NCBI RefSeq assembly: GCF_000517545.1
Contig: NZ_BAIV01000002.1
Location: 186,001 to 250,000 of the forward strand
DNA length: 64,000 nt
Reading direction: 5' to 3'
Origin: Bacteroides reticulotermitis JCM 10512
GTDB lineage: Bacteria > Bacteroidota > Bacteroidia > Bacteroidales > Bacteroidaceae
Translations under genes and position numbers: made by a program
The notes under the pieces: model-generated
Database searches by the model: none
Told to the model about the DNA's origin: nothing
What the model saw: only the letters and a program-made list of their open reading frames with translations
Shown here: one piece after another, positions 28,785-39,035 of the stretch
Numbering within the stretch: position 1 is the first letter of the stretch
Layout: every line of letters begins with the position of its first letter

Positions 28785-31177
28785 ATGAAAAAGATCTTTT
28801 TATCCTTCTCCTTTCTACTTCTGGCCATACAACTTTATGCCCAGAGCTTTGACAAAACTACATCCGGAATAACAACCAATATTAATGGTGTAGCTATTGA
28901 AATACAGTTCTACAATGCCTCAACAGTTCGAATATTGAAAGCCCCTCAGGGGTATAGTTACACTAAAAAAAGTTTGTCTGTAATAGCCGAACCTCAACCT
29001 GTTGATTTCGCTATTAAACAGAACGGTGACCACATCAGATTGAAAAGCCATGCTATCCAGGTCGATGTGAACACGACATCCGGTGCGGTGTCTTTCTTTA
29101 CAACCGGAGGCCAAGCGCTATTTACCGAAAAAGACTCAGGCCCTCAATTTACAGCCGTTAATGATGCAGGAGTAAATACGTTTAAGGTATATCAGCCTTT
29201 TGTATTAGATGCGGATGAAGCAATTTACGGATTAGGACAATTGCAGAATGGAAAGATGGTACAACGCAATATGCGGAAGTATCTTATTCAAGGGAATACC
29301 GAAGACGTGATAACCTTCTTTCAATCGGTAAAAGGATATGGCGTTTTTTGGGATAATTATTCGCCTACCCTTTTCTTGGATAATGAAAAAGAAACATCTT
29401 TTGACTCGGAAGTAGGCGACTGTATCGATTATTATTTCATGTATGGCAAGAATGCCGATGGCGTTATAGCTCAGATGCGGAGCCTAACAGGAGAAGTCCC
29501 CATGTTCCCCTTGTGGACATATGGTATTGGCAAAGCAAAGAGCGCTATAAAACTCAAAATGAGATCGTAGGGGTCGTACAAAAGTATCGCGAGCTTGGTG
29601 TTCCTCTTGACGGAATTATTCAGGATTGGCAATATTGGGGCAACAATTATCTGTGGAATGCAATGGAATTCCTTAATGGTGAGTTCTATAACCCCCAAAA
29701 GATGCTGAATGACATTCACGGGATGAATGCACATATGGTCATATCGATATGGTCGTCTTTTGGCCCTCACACCAAACCTTATAAAGCACTCAACGAGAAA
29801 GGAATGCTTTTCAATTTCAAGACATGGCCACAAGCAGGCACCGACACCTGGCCACCTAACCCCGACTATCCTTCGGGAGTCCGCGTCTATGACCCTTATC
29901 ATCCTGAAGCACGTGATATTTATTGGAAGCACTTGAACCAAGGCCTTTTTTCACTCGGAGTGGACGGTTGGTGGATGGATTCCACGGAACCGGATCATTT
30001 AGATCAGCAGGCGGAAGATATGGATACTCAAACGTATCTGGGCTCATTCCGGAAGGTACGAAACGCTTATCCGCTAATGACTGTTGGAGGTGTATATGAT
30101 CACCAACGGGCAACATCCTCTGACAAACGCGTGTTCATCCTCACCCGTTCGGCCTTTGCCGGACAACAACGTTATGGTTCCAATACTTGGACAGGGGACG
30201 TGGTTTCTACATGGGAAGTACTTGGGAAACAGATTCCTGCCGGTCTTAACTTCTCTCTTTGTGGTATTCCGCATTGGAACAGTGATATAGGTGGATTCTT
30301 TCTATGGGAATATCCCCGGAAACTAAACGACCCCGATTATCGGGAACTCTATACCAGATGGTTGCAATTTGGCACATTCACTCCGATGATGCGTTCACAT
30401 GGTGCCGATGCTCCGCGCGAAATATATCAGTTCGGAGCAAAAGGACAACCTGTTTATGATGCTATTGAAAAGTTCATTCACTTGCGCTACAGCTTGTTGC
30501 CTTATATCTATTCTACATCATGGGAGGTATCGGCTCATCAATCAAGTATGATCCGTGCCTTATTCATGGATTTCGCATCCGACAAAAAGGTATGGGATAT
30601 CAACGATCAGTATATGTTTGGGAAATCACTGTTAGTATGCCCCGTTATTGAGCCTATGTATACCCAAATCCAGGTTAATGGGAAAGATTCCATCCGTGTT
30701 GAAGATTTCTCATCAATAAAATCCAGCAAAGTATATCTACCGGAAGGATGTGATTGGTACGATTTCTGGACCCATGAAAAGCAAACAGGCGGGCAAACGA
30801 TAAACAAGGAAACACCAATCGATATCATTCCTTTATACGTCAGGGCCGGTAGTATTTTACCTATCGGGCCTAAAGTACAATACGCGACAGAGAAAAAGTG
30901 GGATGATATGGAGCTGCGCATATACAAAGGTGCAAACGGTTCATTTACATTCTATGAAGATGAATTTGATAATTATAATTATGAACAGGGGAAATATACG
31001 GAAATACCTATTACGTGGAAAGATTCTTCCAACACACTCACCATCGGGAATCGAAAAGGCCAGTATAAAGGTATGTTACAACAACGTAAATTCAGACTTG
31101 TTTTAATCGAACCCGGCAGCGTAAATCCAATGAAAGAGGTTATCTATACCGGCAAATCCATTACAGTTAAACTCTAG
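28785..31177 (+). CDS. GH31 family alpha-glycosidase (alpha-xylosidase-like), one frameshift
   Basis: Secreted or periplasmic retaining exo-alpha-glycosidase of about 797 residues. Signal peptide (1-20), N-terminal beta-sandwich with EAIYGLGQLQ, (beta/alpha)8 barrel with GVPLDGIIQDWQYWG and nucleophile motif GWWMDSTEPD (Asp about 399), likely acid/base in WTGDVVSTWE, then C-terminal sheets and a DUF5110 domain (FTFYEDEFDNYNYEQGKY). The WWxDxTEP motif is typical of bacterial alpha-xylosidases. The frame breaks near 29524: GGTTATTGG has become GGTATTGG, and restoring the T gives WTYGYWQSKERYKTQ. First gene of the plus-strand arm, 64 nt before GH43. Confidence 0.9.
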
Positions 31178-31241
31178 TGTTACAAGTATTGAAACCACAG
31201 CATATAAATAATAAAGAAAAGAATCATTAAAGAAAAGCTAC

Positions 31242-32603
31242 ATGAAGAAACTGATTATTCCCGCCCTATTTGCAATCGTTATATCCGGAAACGTATGTCG
31301 GGCTCAAAACCCAATTATACAAACGATGTACACGGCCGACCCGGCTCCGATGGTATACAATGACAAACTCTATCTATACACGTCTCACGATGAGGACAAC
31401 TCAACGTGGTTTACCATGAACAACTGGAAACTGTACACTACAACCGATATGGTAAACTGGACAGACCACGGTGTTACATTGAAGTTCTCGGATTTTAGTT
31501 GGGCTAAAGGCGATGCCTGGGCAGCTCAATGCATTGAAAGAGATGGTAAGTTTTATATGTACGTTCCGATGATCAATAAAGAGAACAACAGTCCTGCGGT
31601 AGGTGTAGCGGTAGCAGACAGCCCTTATGGACCATTCTATGACCCGTTAGGGAAGCCGCTTGTACAAACAAAAGCGGGTGATATTGACCCGACAGTTTTT
31701 ATCGACAACGACGGGCAAGCTTATCTGTATTGGGGAAATCCCAATTGCTACTATGTAAAGCTGAACGAAAACATGATCTCTTATAAAGGAGAGATCGTAA
31801 GTATTCCAATGACAACGGAGAGTTTCGGAAAACGCGATAACGACCCTAAAAGAAACACATTATACGAAGAAGCCCCTTGGTTGTATAAACGACAGAATCT
31901 GTATTATCTGTTATGGGCTGGCGGTCCTATTCCCGAGCATTTGGGCTATTCGACCAGCAAAAGCCCTACCGGGCCGTGGAAGTACCGGGGAGTACTGATG
32001 CCCACAGAGGGAAAAAGCTTCACCAATCATCCGGGCATAATCGACTTCAGAGGTAAAACCTACCTTTTCTATCACAATGGTGATTTACCTGGTGGAAGCG
32101 GCTTCACCCGTTCGGTATGTGTTGACGAGGTTAAATTCAATGCGGATGGTTCCATTCAACCGCTTAAGATGACCAAGGAGGGTATCGTTAAAGGGGTTGG
32201 AGTTGTGAACCCGTATGTTCAAAACGAGGCCGAAACCATCGCTTGGTCGGAAGGCGTGAAAGCTTCCCAAAATAAAACAGTGGGCGTATTTGTTACGGCT
32301 ATGCACGATGGGGCATACATCAAAGTCCGCGATGTTGATTTTAGAAACAAAGGAGCCGAGAAGTTCGCAGCCAGATTAGGTACAACTCATAACAACCCCA
32401 TAACAATGGAGATCCGACTTGGTAGTGTGGATGGTAAATTAATTGGCACAGTAGGAGTTCCCCGTACAGGAGGGAGCGACAGATGGGAGGTGAAAACGAT
32501 CGATATTCAGAAAACAACAGGCATACACGACCTTTATTTCGTATTTAAAGGCAATGTAAATACTGAAATTATGTTTTTTGACTATTGGATGTTTGCCGAA
32601 TAA
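31242..32603 (+). CDS. GH43 family glycosidase with C-terminal CBM6-like domain
   Basis: 453 residues: signal peptide (1-21), five-bladed beta-propeller (about 25-310) and a CBM6-like beta-sandwich (about 325-453, [19 protein letters not shown] at its start, HDLYFVFKG near its end). The inverting catalytic triad is visible: base Asp33 in YTADPAPM, pKa-modulating Asp149 in [10 protein letters not shown] and acid Glu210 in LYEEAPW. GH43 enzymes with this layout are alpha-L-arabinofuranosidases or beta-xylosidases acting on arabinoxylan. It lies between two GH31 genes in one transcript. Confidence 0.92.
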   Translation: MKKLIIPALFAIVISGNVCRAQNPIIQTMYTADPAPMVYNDKLYLYTSHDEDNSTWFTMNNWKLYTTTDMVNWTDHGVTLKFSDFSWAKGDAWAAQCIERDGKFYMYVPMINKENNSPAVGVAVADSPYGPFYDPLGKPLVQTKAGDIDPTVFIDNDGQAYLYWGNPNCYYVKLNENMISYKGEIVSIPMTTESFGKRDNDPKRNTLYEEAPWLYKRQNLYYLLWAGGPIPEHLGYSTSKSPTGPWKYRGVLMPTEGKSFTNHPGIIDFRGKTYLFYHNGDLPGGSGFTRSVCVDEVKFNADGSIQPLKMTKEGIVKGVGVVNPYVQNEAETIAWSEGVKASQNKTVGVFVTAMHDGAYIKVRDVDFRNKGAEKFAARLGTTHNNPITMEIRLGSVDGKLIGTVGVPRTGGSDRWEVKTIDIQKTTGIHDLYFVFKGNVNTEIMFFDYWMFAE

Positions 32604-32640
32604 TCTTCGAACCCCTCAGCTAATCTTTAAATAAAAAGCT

Positions 32641-35280
32641 ATGAAAATAATCTCCAAAGGAATAGTTCTATTACTATTATGGAGTATATTGTTACTTCAC
32701 GCCTCTTGGACATCCGGTAGCTATAAAGATACCGGAAAAGAACTAATTATTGACTTACCTGAAGGCAAACTTTCGCTTATACCGTTGAATCAGAATTCGG
32801 TGCGCGTTCAGTTCTTCCAACAGGGCTCAACCCGCTTGGAAGAACTTATCTACACAGAAAATGTGCAGAGCCCTAAATACACGATAAAGGAAACCAGCGA
32901 GGAAATTACCTTCAGGTTGCAGCGTCTTTCTGTTGTATTCGATAAACACAAAGAAACGCTTACCTTTAAAGACCCAAACGGTCGCGTACTGTTGCAGGAA
33001 AAGGCAGGAGGACGGTTTATGGAGAGTTCTACGATACAAGGAACACCAACTTACAAGGTTGAACAACAGTTTCTGTCTCCCAAAGATGAATACCTGTATG
33101 GTACAGGGCAATTCCAAGATGGTTATTTGAATATCAGAGGGCTTAGCCGACGACTGACGCAGGTAAATACTCAGATTGCTATCCCGTTTGTCCTTTCGAG
33201 CAAGGGCTACGGCTTACTTTGGAACAATTATGGGCTCACAGACTTTAACCCCTCAGATCAGTCTATACAGTTAGCCCCCATACCGAATAAAAGTGAAACA
33301 CTCACAGTAGATGCCACAAGTACAAGTGGGAATAAACGCGAGGTTAGACAAATAAACGCTTTCACAGCCTCTATGGAGATCCCCGAAGAGGGACATTATT
33401 CCCTTTTATTGGATGTTGGTCAACGAATGGCACGGAAGCATTACCTTTCCGTTGATGGACAGAATGTAATAGATGTGAATAATATATGGCTACCGCCAAC
33501 CACTTCGATTATCATCGAGATGCAAAAAGGAAAGCATGAGATTGAAGTCCAGGGAGACCAAAAAGATCAGCCAATATTGTACTGGCACAAAGTGACCGAC
33601 CAAACGGCTTTCCGCTCGCCTGTTGCGCAAGCATTAGATTACACCGTATTCGCGGGTACAGCTGATGAGGTTATCGGCAGTTACCGGGAACTGACAGGCC
33701 CCGCACCCATGATGCCTTTATGGAGCTTAGGATATATTCATTGCCGCGAACGTTACAACACACAACAGGAATTGCTTGAGAACGCTCGCGAATTCCGTCA
33801 GCGGAAGCTACCTATCGATGTCATTGTACAAGACTGGCAATACTGGGGAAAGCACGGTTGGAATGCCATGCGGTTTGACGAAGAACGATATCCTGACCCG
33901 GTCGGAATGGTTCGTGAGCTTCATGATATGAATATTCGGCTAATGGTTTCGGTATGGTCCAAAATCGATCCGAATTCAGAAGTAGGAAAACAAGTCTCGG
34001 CAAAAGGGTATTATATTCCCGAAAGTGAATGGGTGGACTTTTTCAATCCGGAAGCTGCTGCCTTTTATTGGTCGAATTTCAGTAAGAAGCTCTTGAAGGC
34101 GTATCACATAGACGCTTGGTGGCAAGATGCCACAGAGCCAGAGAACGACGACCTGCAAAATCGCCGGATCAATAGCGGCCGTATGCCCGGTGAACTTCTC
34201 CGCAACGTTTATCCCATGTATGTAAACAAAACGGTGTATGAGGGCCTGCGCAAAGATGATCCTGACAGGCGTGCACTCATACTTACCCGCAGCGGATTCT
34301 CAGGTATGCAGCGCTATGCTGCTGCCACATGGTCGGGTGATGTTGGGCACGATTGGGAAACGTTACGCCGTCAGATTGCCGGAGGATTGAGTCAGATGGC
34401 TACCGGACTTCCCTGGTGGACGTATGATGCCGGTGGTTTCTTCCGCCCGTCCAACCAATACACCAACACGGAGTTTCACGAACAGTTTTTACGTTGGCTT
34501 CAGACGGCCACTTTCTTCCCCTTACTGCGCGTTCATGGATATATGAGCCAGACGGAACCTTGGAGATATGGTAAAGAAGTAGAACGTATTACGACTCAAT
34601 ACCTTAATTTACGATATCGGATGTTACCGTATATTTACTCGCAATCCGCTGCTGTATCTTTTGCCGGATCTACACTGATGCGTCCATTAGTTATGGACTT
34701 CCCTACCGACCATCAGGCTCTGGAACAACGGCACGAGTTTATGTTCGGCCCGTCTTTACTTGTAGCCCCTGTTACAGAAGGGCAAGTAAAGCAGTGGAAT
34801 GTTTACCTACCCAAACATACCGAAGGTTGGATTGATTTCTGGAGTGGTGAGAACATGAATGGTGGACAGTCTGTAAAGGTCAACGTTACATTAGGGAAAA
34901 TACCCTTGTTTGTAAAAGCCGGTTCGATACTTCCTTTAGGACCGGAGAAACAATATACTTCCGAGAACACGGATAAGCCGTGGGAAATACGCATTTATCC
35001 CGGAGCCGATGCTACGTTTACGGTATACGAAGACGAAGGCGACAATTATAACTATGAGAAGGGGAAATCTGCTACCTTCCAACTGAAATGGAAAGATACA
35101 GAGAAGATACTGGAAATCAGTGACCGTAAAGGTTCGTTTACCGGCATGAAAAAGGATCTGATATTGAATATCACGGTGGTTAGTCCCCAGCAAGGAATAG
35201 GAGTTAAAGCATCTACCCCAACCCAAACTGTAACCTATTCAGGAAAACTAATGCAGGTTTGTAGTGCACAGAACGAATGA
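32641..35280 (+). CDS. GH31 family alpha-xylosidase with PA14-like insert
   Basis: 879 residues: signal peptide, N-terminal beta-sandwich (EYLYGTGQFQDG), an inserted domain at about 235-325 (TASMEIPEEGHYSLLLDVG, LYWHKV) that fits the PA14-type insert of Cellvibrio and Bacteroides xyloglucan alpha-xylosidases, then the barrel with IDVIVQDWQYWG and nucleophile Asp496 in AWWQDATEPEND, acid/base region ATWSGDVGHDWE, and a DUF5110 C-terminus (FTVYEDEGDNYNYEKGK). Not a duplicate of the upstream GH31: the two differ in the insert and in active-site loops, so different linkages or positions are likely. It starts 37 nt after GH43. Confidence 0.93.
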   Translation: MKIISKGIVLLLLWSILLLHASWTSGSYKDTGKELIIDLPEGKLSLIPLNQNSVRVQFFQQGSTRLEELIYTENVQSPKYTIKETSEEITFRLQRLSVVFDKHKETLTFKDPNGRVLLQEKAGGRFMESSTIQGTPTYKVEQQFLSPKDEYLYGTGQFQDGYLNIRGLSRRLTQVNTQIAIPFVLSSKGYGLLWNNYGLTDFNPSDQSIQLAPIPNKSETLTVDATSTSGNKREVRQINAFTASMEIPEEGHYSLLLDVGQRMARKHYLSVDGQNVIDVNNIWLPPTTSIIIEMQKGKHEIEVQGDQKDQPILYWHKVTDQTAFRSPVAQALDYTVFAGTADEVIGSYRELTGPAPMMPLWSLGYIHCRERYNTQQELLENAREFRQRKLPIDVIVQDWQYWGKHGWNAMRFDEERYPDPVGMVRELHDMNIRLMVSVWSKIDPNSEVGKQVSAKGYYIPESEWVDFFNPEAAAFYWSNFSKKLLKAYHIDAWWQDATEPENDDLQNRRINSGRMPGELLRNVYPMYVNKTVYEGLRKDDPDRRALILTRSGFSGMQRYAAATWSGDVGHDWETLRRQIAGGLSQMATGLPWWTYDAGGFFRPSNQYTNTEFHEQFLRWLQTATFFPLLRVHGYMSQTEPWRYGKEVERITTQYLNLRYRMLPYIYSQSAAVSFAGSTLMRPLVMDFPTDHQALEQRHEFMFGPSLLVAPVTEGQVKQWNVYLPKHTEGWIDFWSGENMNGGQSVKVNVTLGKIPLFVKAGSILPLGPEKQYTSENTDKPWEIRIYPGADATFTVYEDEGDNYNYEKGKSATFQLKWKDTEKILEISDRKGSFTGMKKDLILNITVVSPQQGIGVKASTPTQTVTYSGKLMQVCSAQNE

Positions 35281-35349
35281 CTGAGTCAAGACTGACAAAG
35301 TCAAAGCATACGATAACACTCTATTTTAAATAACATGTTACATAAAAAA

Positions 35350-37260
35350 ATGAAATCTCTCGCAATAGCTGCCATTGCATTAAGCATGGCAACGACTTGC
35401 TCTTGTTCACCAACAAAAGACACCGTATCCCCGAACGGAAAAATCAGTGTATCAGTGTATACAGAACACTCGCCTAATAAAAAACAGGGGCAGGCTTACT
35501 TTAGTATAAACTACCTGGAAGGTAAATCGAAGAAACAGATATTCTCAAAAGCCGGACTCGGACTGTGTACTGAACAACAACGCTTTGCAGATAACCTCCG
35601 TTTGGTTTCTGTTTCACCTCCGAAAGCTGTTAGCGAAAACTACAAAATGATAACAGGAAAACGGAGCCATTGCACCAACAAGGGTATTGAAAGAGTCTAT
35701 CAATTTGAAAATGAGAATAAACAAACTCTGAAGATTGCTTTCAGGGCATATAATGATGGTGTTGTTTTCCGTTACCTGCTTGAAGACGTAGAAACAAAAC
35801 CCACATTTGTAACCACCGAACTCACCTCATACCCTATTCCGGATGGGGTAAACAGATGGATGCAAACATATACCAACGATTATGAAGGATTCTTCCCATT
35901 GGCAACCAACGGAGAATCAAAAGAAAAACATATTTGGGGTTACCCAGCTCTGCTTGAACCACAAGACTCACTTTTCGTACTCATCACCGAAGCTAATATC
36001 CAGCATGGTAATAGTGGTTCCAGACTATACAATGGCGACCAACCCGACCAATACCAAGTGCGTATGCCCGACGAAAAAGTAGCTTTTAATCAAACGTTCA
36101 CTTCTCCCTGGCGGGTGCTCATTATCGGTTCGTTGGCCGACATCGTTGAATCTACACTGGTTACGGACGTCTCAGAACCAAGCAAGGTAGAGAATACAGA
36201 CTGGATTATTCCGGGTGCTTCGGCATGGATTTATTGGGCGCACAACCATGGTTCAAAAGATTTCCAATTAGTAAAAGCATATATCGATCTGGCTGCGAAC
36301 ATGCACTGGCCGTATAACCTGATCGATTGGGAATGGGATGTCATGGAAAATGGAGGAACCGTTCAGGACGCCATTCAATATGCCGAGGCAAAAGGAGTAA
36401 AGCCGATGTTATGGTACAATTCGGGAACGAGTTGGATTGGCCCAGGTGCTCCCGGACCATTAGATCGCCTGAACAGTAAAGAGAACCGGGAAAAAGAATA
36501 TGCGCAGCTCCACAAGATGGGTGTTGCGGGAATAAAAATAGACTTCTTTGCCGTGGACGGTGCTGAGATGATGAATTATTATATGGATCTGCTGGAAGAT
36601 GCCGCAAAATATAAGTTGATGATTAACTTTCACGGCGCTACGATTCCCCGCGGATGGCAAAGAACTTACCCGCATCTGATGACGGTAGAAGCTGTATACG
36701 GTTCCGAATGGTATAACAATCGGCCTATCTTAACCGAACGGGCAGCGGCTCACAATGCAACCTTACCTTTTACCCGCAACGTAATTGGTTCGATGGACTA
36801 CACGCCGGGAACCTTCTCCGATTCTCAACACCCCCACATCACATCCCATGGACACGAATTGGCGCTTCCTGTAGTTTTCGAATCGGCTTTGCAACATATG
36901 CCCGATCGTCCGGAGACCTATTATGCCCTCCCCGATGAAGTAAAAGCATTCCTCTCGGAACTACCCACCGCATGGGATGACACAAAGCTCTTATCCGGCT
37001 ACCCGGGTATGGATGTGGTTATCGCCCGGCGCAAAGGCGATACCTGGTATATTGGAGGCCTCAACGGAACGAACGAGAGCAGAACACTGAGTTTCACACC
37101 CGTTTTTTTAACCGGCTCTCCTAAAACAATGACTTTAATCCAGGATGGAACCGAACAAAAAAGCTTTAGCATAAAAAGTAACGTGCAAATAGAGGATTCA
37201 GAAGAGCATATAAGTATCGATTGTCTCCCCCGCGGCGGATTTGTAGCTATTATCAAGTAG
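35350..37260 (+). CDS. GH97 family alpha-glycosidase (retaining, alpha-galactosidase-like)
   Basis: 636 residues from ATG 35350; another ATG at 35335 would add five. The second is preferred because the signal (MKSLAIAAIALSMATTC) starts cleanly. Domains: GH97 N-terminal beta-super-sandwich (TVSPNGKISVSVYTE), central barrel and C-terminal sandwich. The barrel has GIKIDFFAVDG with Asp398 where retaining GH97 alpha-galactosidases such as BT1871 carry the nucleophile, and MTVEAVYGSEW with the conserved Glu, then GSMDYTPGTF. Inverting SusB-type members lack that Asp, so a retaining alpha-galactosidase or related activity is inferred. Last gene of the plus arm, 69 nt after GH31. Confidence 0.92.
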   Translation: MKSLAIAAIALSMATTCSCSPTKDTVSPNGKISVSVYTEHSPNKKQGQAYFSINYLEGKSKKQIFSKAGLGLCTEQQRFADNLRLVSVSPPKAVSENYKMITGKRSHCTNKGIERVYQFENENKQTLKIAFRAYNDGVVFRYLLEDVETKPTFVTTELTSYPIPDGVNRWMQTYTNDYEGFFPLATNGESKEKHIWGYPALLEPQDSLFVLITEANIQHGNSGSRLYNGDQPDQYQVRMPDEKVAFNQTFTSPWRVLIIGSLADIVESTLVTDVSEPSKVENTDWIIPGASAWIYWAHNHGSKDFQLVKAYIDLAANMHWPYNLIDWEWDVMENGGTVQDAIQYAEAKGVKPMLWYNSGTSWIGPGAPGPLDRLNSKENREKEYAQLHKMGVAGIKIDFFAVDGAEMMNYYMDLLEDAAKYKLMINFHGATIPRGWQRTYPHLMTVEAVYGSEWYNNRPILTERAAAHNATLPFTRNVIGSMDYTPGTFSDSQHPHITSHGHELALPVVFESALQHMPDRPETYYALPDEVKAFLSELPTAWDDTKLLSGYPGMDVVIARRKGDTWYIGGLNGTNESRTLSFTPVFLTGSPKTMTLIQDGTEQKSFSIKSNVQIEDSEEHISIDCLPRGGFVAIIK

Positions 37261-37281
37261 ACACGTTTATTGAGTGGCTGT

Positions 37282-37327
37282 TTGCATTCTATGCGCTTTG
37301 TATACTTGCGAAGTACATAGAATGCAA
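37282..37327. terminator. Bidirectional terminator between the two convergent arms
   Basis: TTGCATTCTATG (37282-37293) pairs perfectly with 37316-37327 (12 bp) around a partly structured loop. It stands between the GH97 stop (37260) and the GH28 stop (37353), which face each other. Confidence 0.65.
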
Positions 37328-37352
37328 CATCGTTCTTCACAACGAGAACTCT

Positions 37353-38768
37353 TTAATTATTAGGGCCAATGGTTATGCGTTGGCCCTTTCCACTGACACG
37401 GATTTCTTTACCATTAATATAGGTAGATTGGAACTTTATATTCTCCGCATTCTCCAGTTTCAAAGGTGTAATGGTATTATCGATCTTTACATTTGAGAAA
37501 CAGATGTCTTTTATCGGAGATTCGGAATAGGCTTCTATAAAGATACCGCCCTTACCTCCATTCTTAGCTACGAGATTCTCTATATAAACATCCTTTATGG
37601 TAGGCATATTCGTACCTTTGTCCTCGTACAGCATGGTGAAGATAATCGCTTCATGCCCTACTTTGTCTATTTCGATATTACGCATATATACACTTTCAAT
37701 TGTGCCACCCCGCATTGAGCTGGTTTTAATTCGGATTCCCCACATCGGTTTGGAGATCTTACAGTTTTCGATAAAGACGTTCCGGGCACCTCCTGAGATC
37801 TCACTTCCCAAGGCAATACCGGCATGGCCGTTTATCGTAGTACAGTTCTGAATGACGACATTCTCGCAAGGTATATTAAGTCTTCTACCGTCACGGTTGC
37901 GTCCGGACTTAAGCGCAATGCAGTCATCGCCCGTATCAAAGTGACTATCTTTAATCAACACGTCCTTACAGGATTCAGGATCACAGCCATCGGTATTCGG
38001 CCCATCGCTTAAAACCTTTACGCCTATAATACTTACGTTGCTACACAACACCGGATGGATTACCCACATGGGAGAACGCAGTATCGTGACGCCTTCAATC
38101 AATAGGTTCTGGCATTGATAGGGTTGTATAAATTGGGGACGAAGGTAGTAACCATTCCCGAATCTTCTTTCACCCACGGGCACATCTCGCTCCGCCATAT
38201 CAAACAAAGCGGCTCTTTTATCCTTATCGGTTTGGTTGGGTGTCCCTTCTTTCCAACCATAGGCTTTTCTACCTTTCCAGGGCCACCAGTTTGCTTTGGC
38301 TGCTTGTCCATCGAGTGTACCTTCTCCGGTAATAGCTATATTCCGCTCGCCATAGGCATAGATAAGTGTGTGTAGTTCATGGCATCAACGCCTTCCCAAC
38401 GGGTCTGAACCAATGGCAGATAATCATCCGGATGGGTAGAGAAGAGCAACGTAGCGTCTTTATGCAGGTGAAGATTGACATTACTTTTGAGATAGATGGG
38501 ACCGGTGTAGTACTTCCCGGCAGGTATAACGACGCGCCCGCCACCCGCTCGATTGCATTCGTCAATAGCTCTCCGAATGGCCATACTACTATTAACGATC
38601 CCGTCTCCGATAGCTCCGTAATCGGTAATCAGAAAATCTTGATCGTTAAAGACTGGTGGCACGATACGCTTTAAAACCTTTTCCATGGTTGACCAAGGCT
38701 CAGACTCCTGAGCTTGGTATTCTGAAAACTAACACGACTAAAAACTGTTTAAGATTGATCTTGATCAT
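37353..38768 (-). CDS. GH28 family polygalacturonase-like enzyme, two frameshifts
   Basis: Right-handed beta-helix enzyme of about 471 residues that hydrolyses galacturonic-acid linkages in pectin, probably exo-acting. Motifs: pectate-lyase-3-like start (FLITDYGAIGDG), NTDGCDPES, DTGDDCIALKSG (catalytic Asp pair), GHAGIALGSE and WGIRIKT. The frame breaks near 38366 (TRWEGVDAMNYTH, then LIYAYGERNIAITGEG in the next frame; one C lost) and again near 38715 inside the signal peptide region (MIKINLKQFLVVLVF, then AQESEPWSTMEKV; one base gained or two lost). Joined, the gene starts at ATG 38768. It is the last gene of the minus arm and the only pectin-type enzyme in the locus. Confidence 0.87.
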
Positions 38769-38861
38769 ATACTTTTCTATTATTCGATTTGACTTTTTCG
38801 TTCTAATCACCAACCATAAGTTTGCGAATAGGGCTTCTCGGGCACAACAACCGGAAACGAT

Positions 38862-38981
38862 TTAAAGACGGATCTCATCCAAGGAGATTGTTTCATTACT
38901 GACAGAGTTGATCGTATCCGATGCAAATAGAATTTGTACGGCACAGATAAAAGACAATACTACGATACTAAACCTTTTCAT
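38862..38981 (-). CDS. Small secreted 39-residue ORF between GH115 and GH28
   Basis: ATG 38981 opens MKRFSIVVLSFICAVQILFA, a convincing signal peptide, then 19 residues (SDTINSVSNETISLDEIRL) and a stop at 38862-38864. A shift of frame at the stop would continue as KSFPVVVPEKPYSQTYGW and stop again. It may be a true small exported protein, a 60-residue protein broken by a sequence error, or the N-terminal remnant of a deleted enzyme. It starts 54 nt after the GH115 stop in the same direction. The 267-nt gap between GH115 and GH28 holds nothing else I can identify. Confidence 0.45.
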   Translation of the reverse strand: MKRFSIVVLSFICAVQILFASDTINSVSNETISLDEIRL

Positions 38982-39035
38982 TTTTGTTTCTCGTTTATTA
39001 TTGAATAAATACGATTTCAGTTTGTCAGCCTGGTG

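Noticed and set aside
38099..38311. Separate 70-codon frame within GH28
   Set aside because: Wrong frame; the joined GH28 frame gives the expected family sequence through this stretch.
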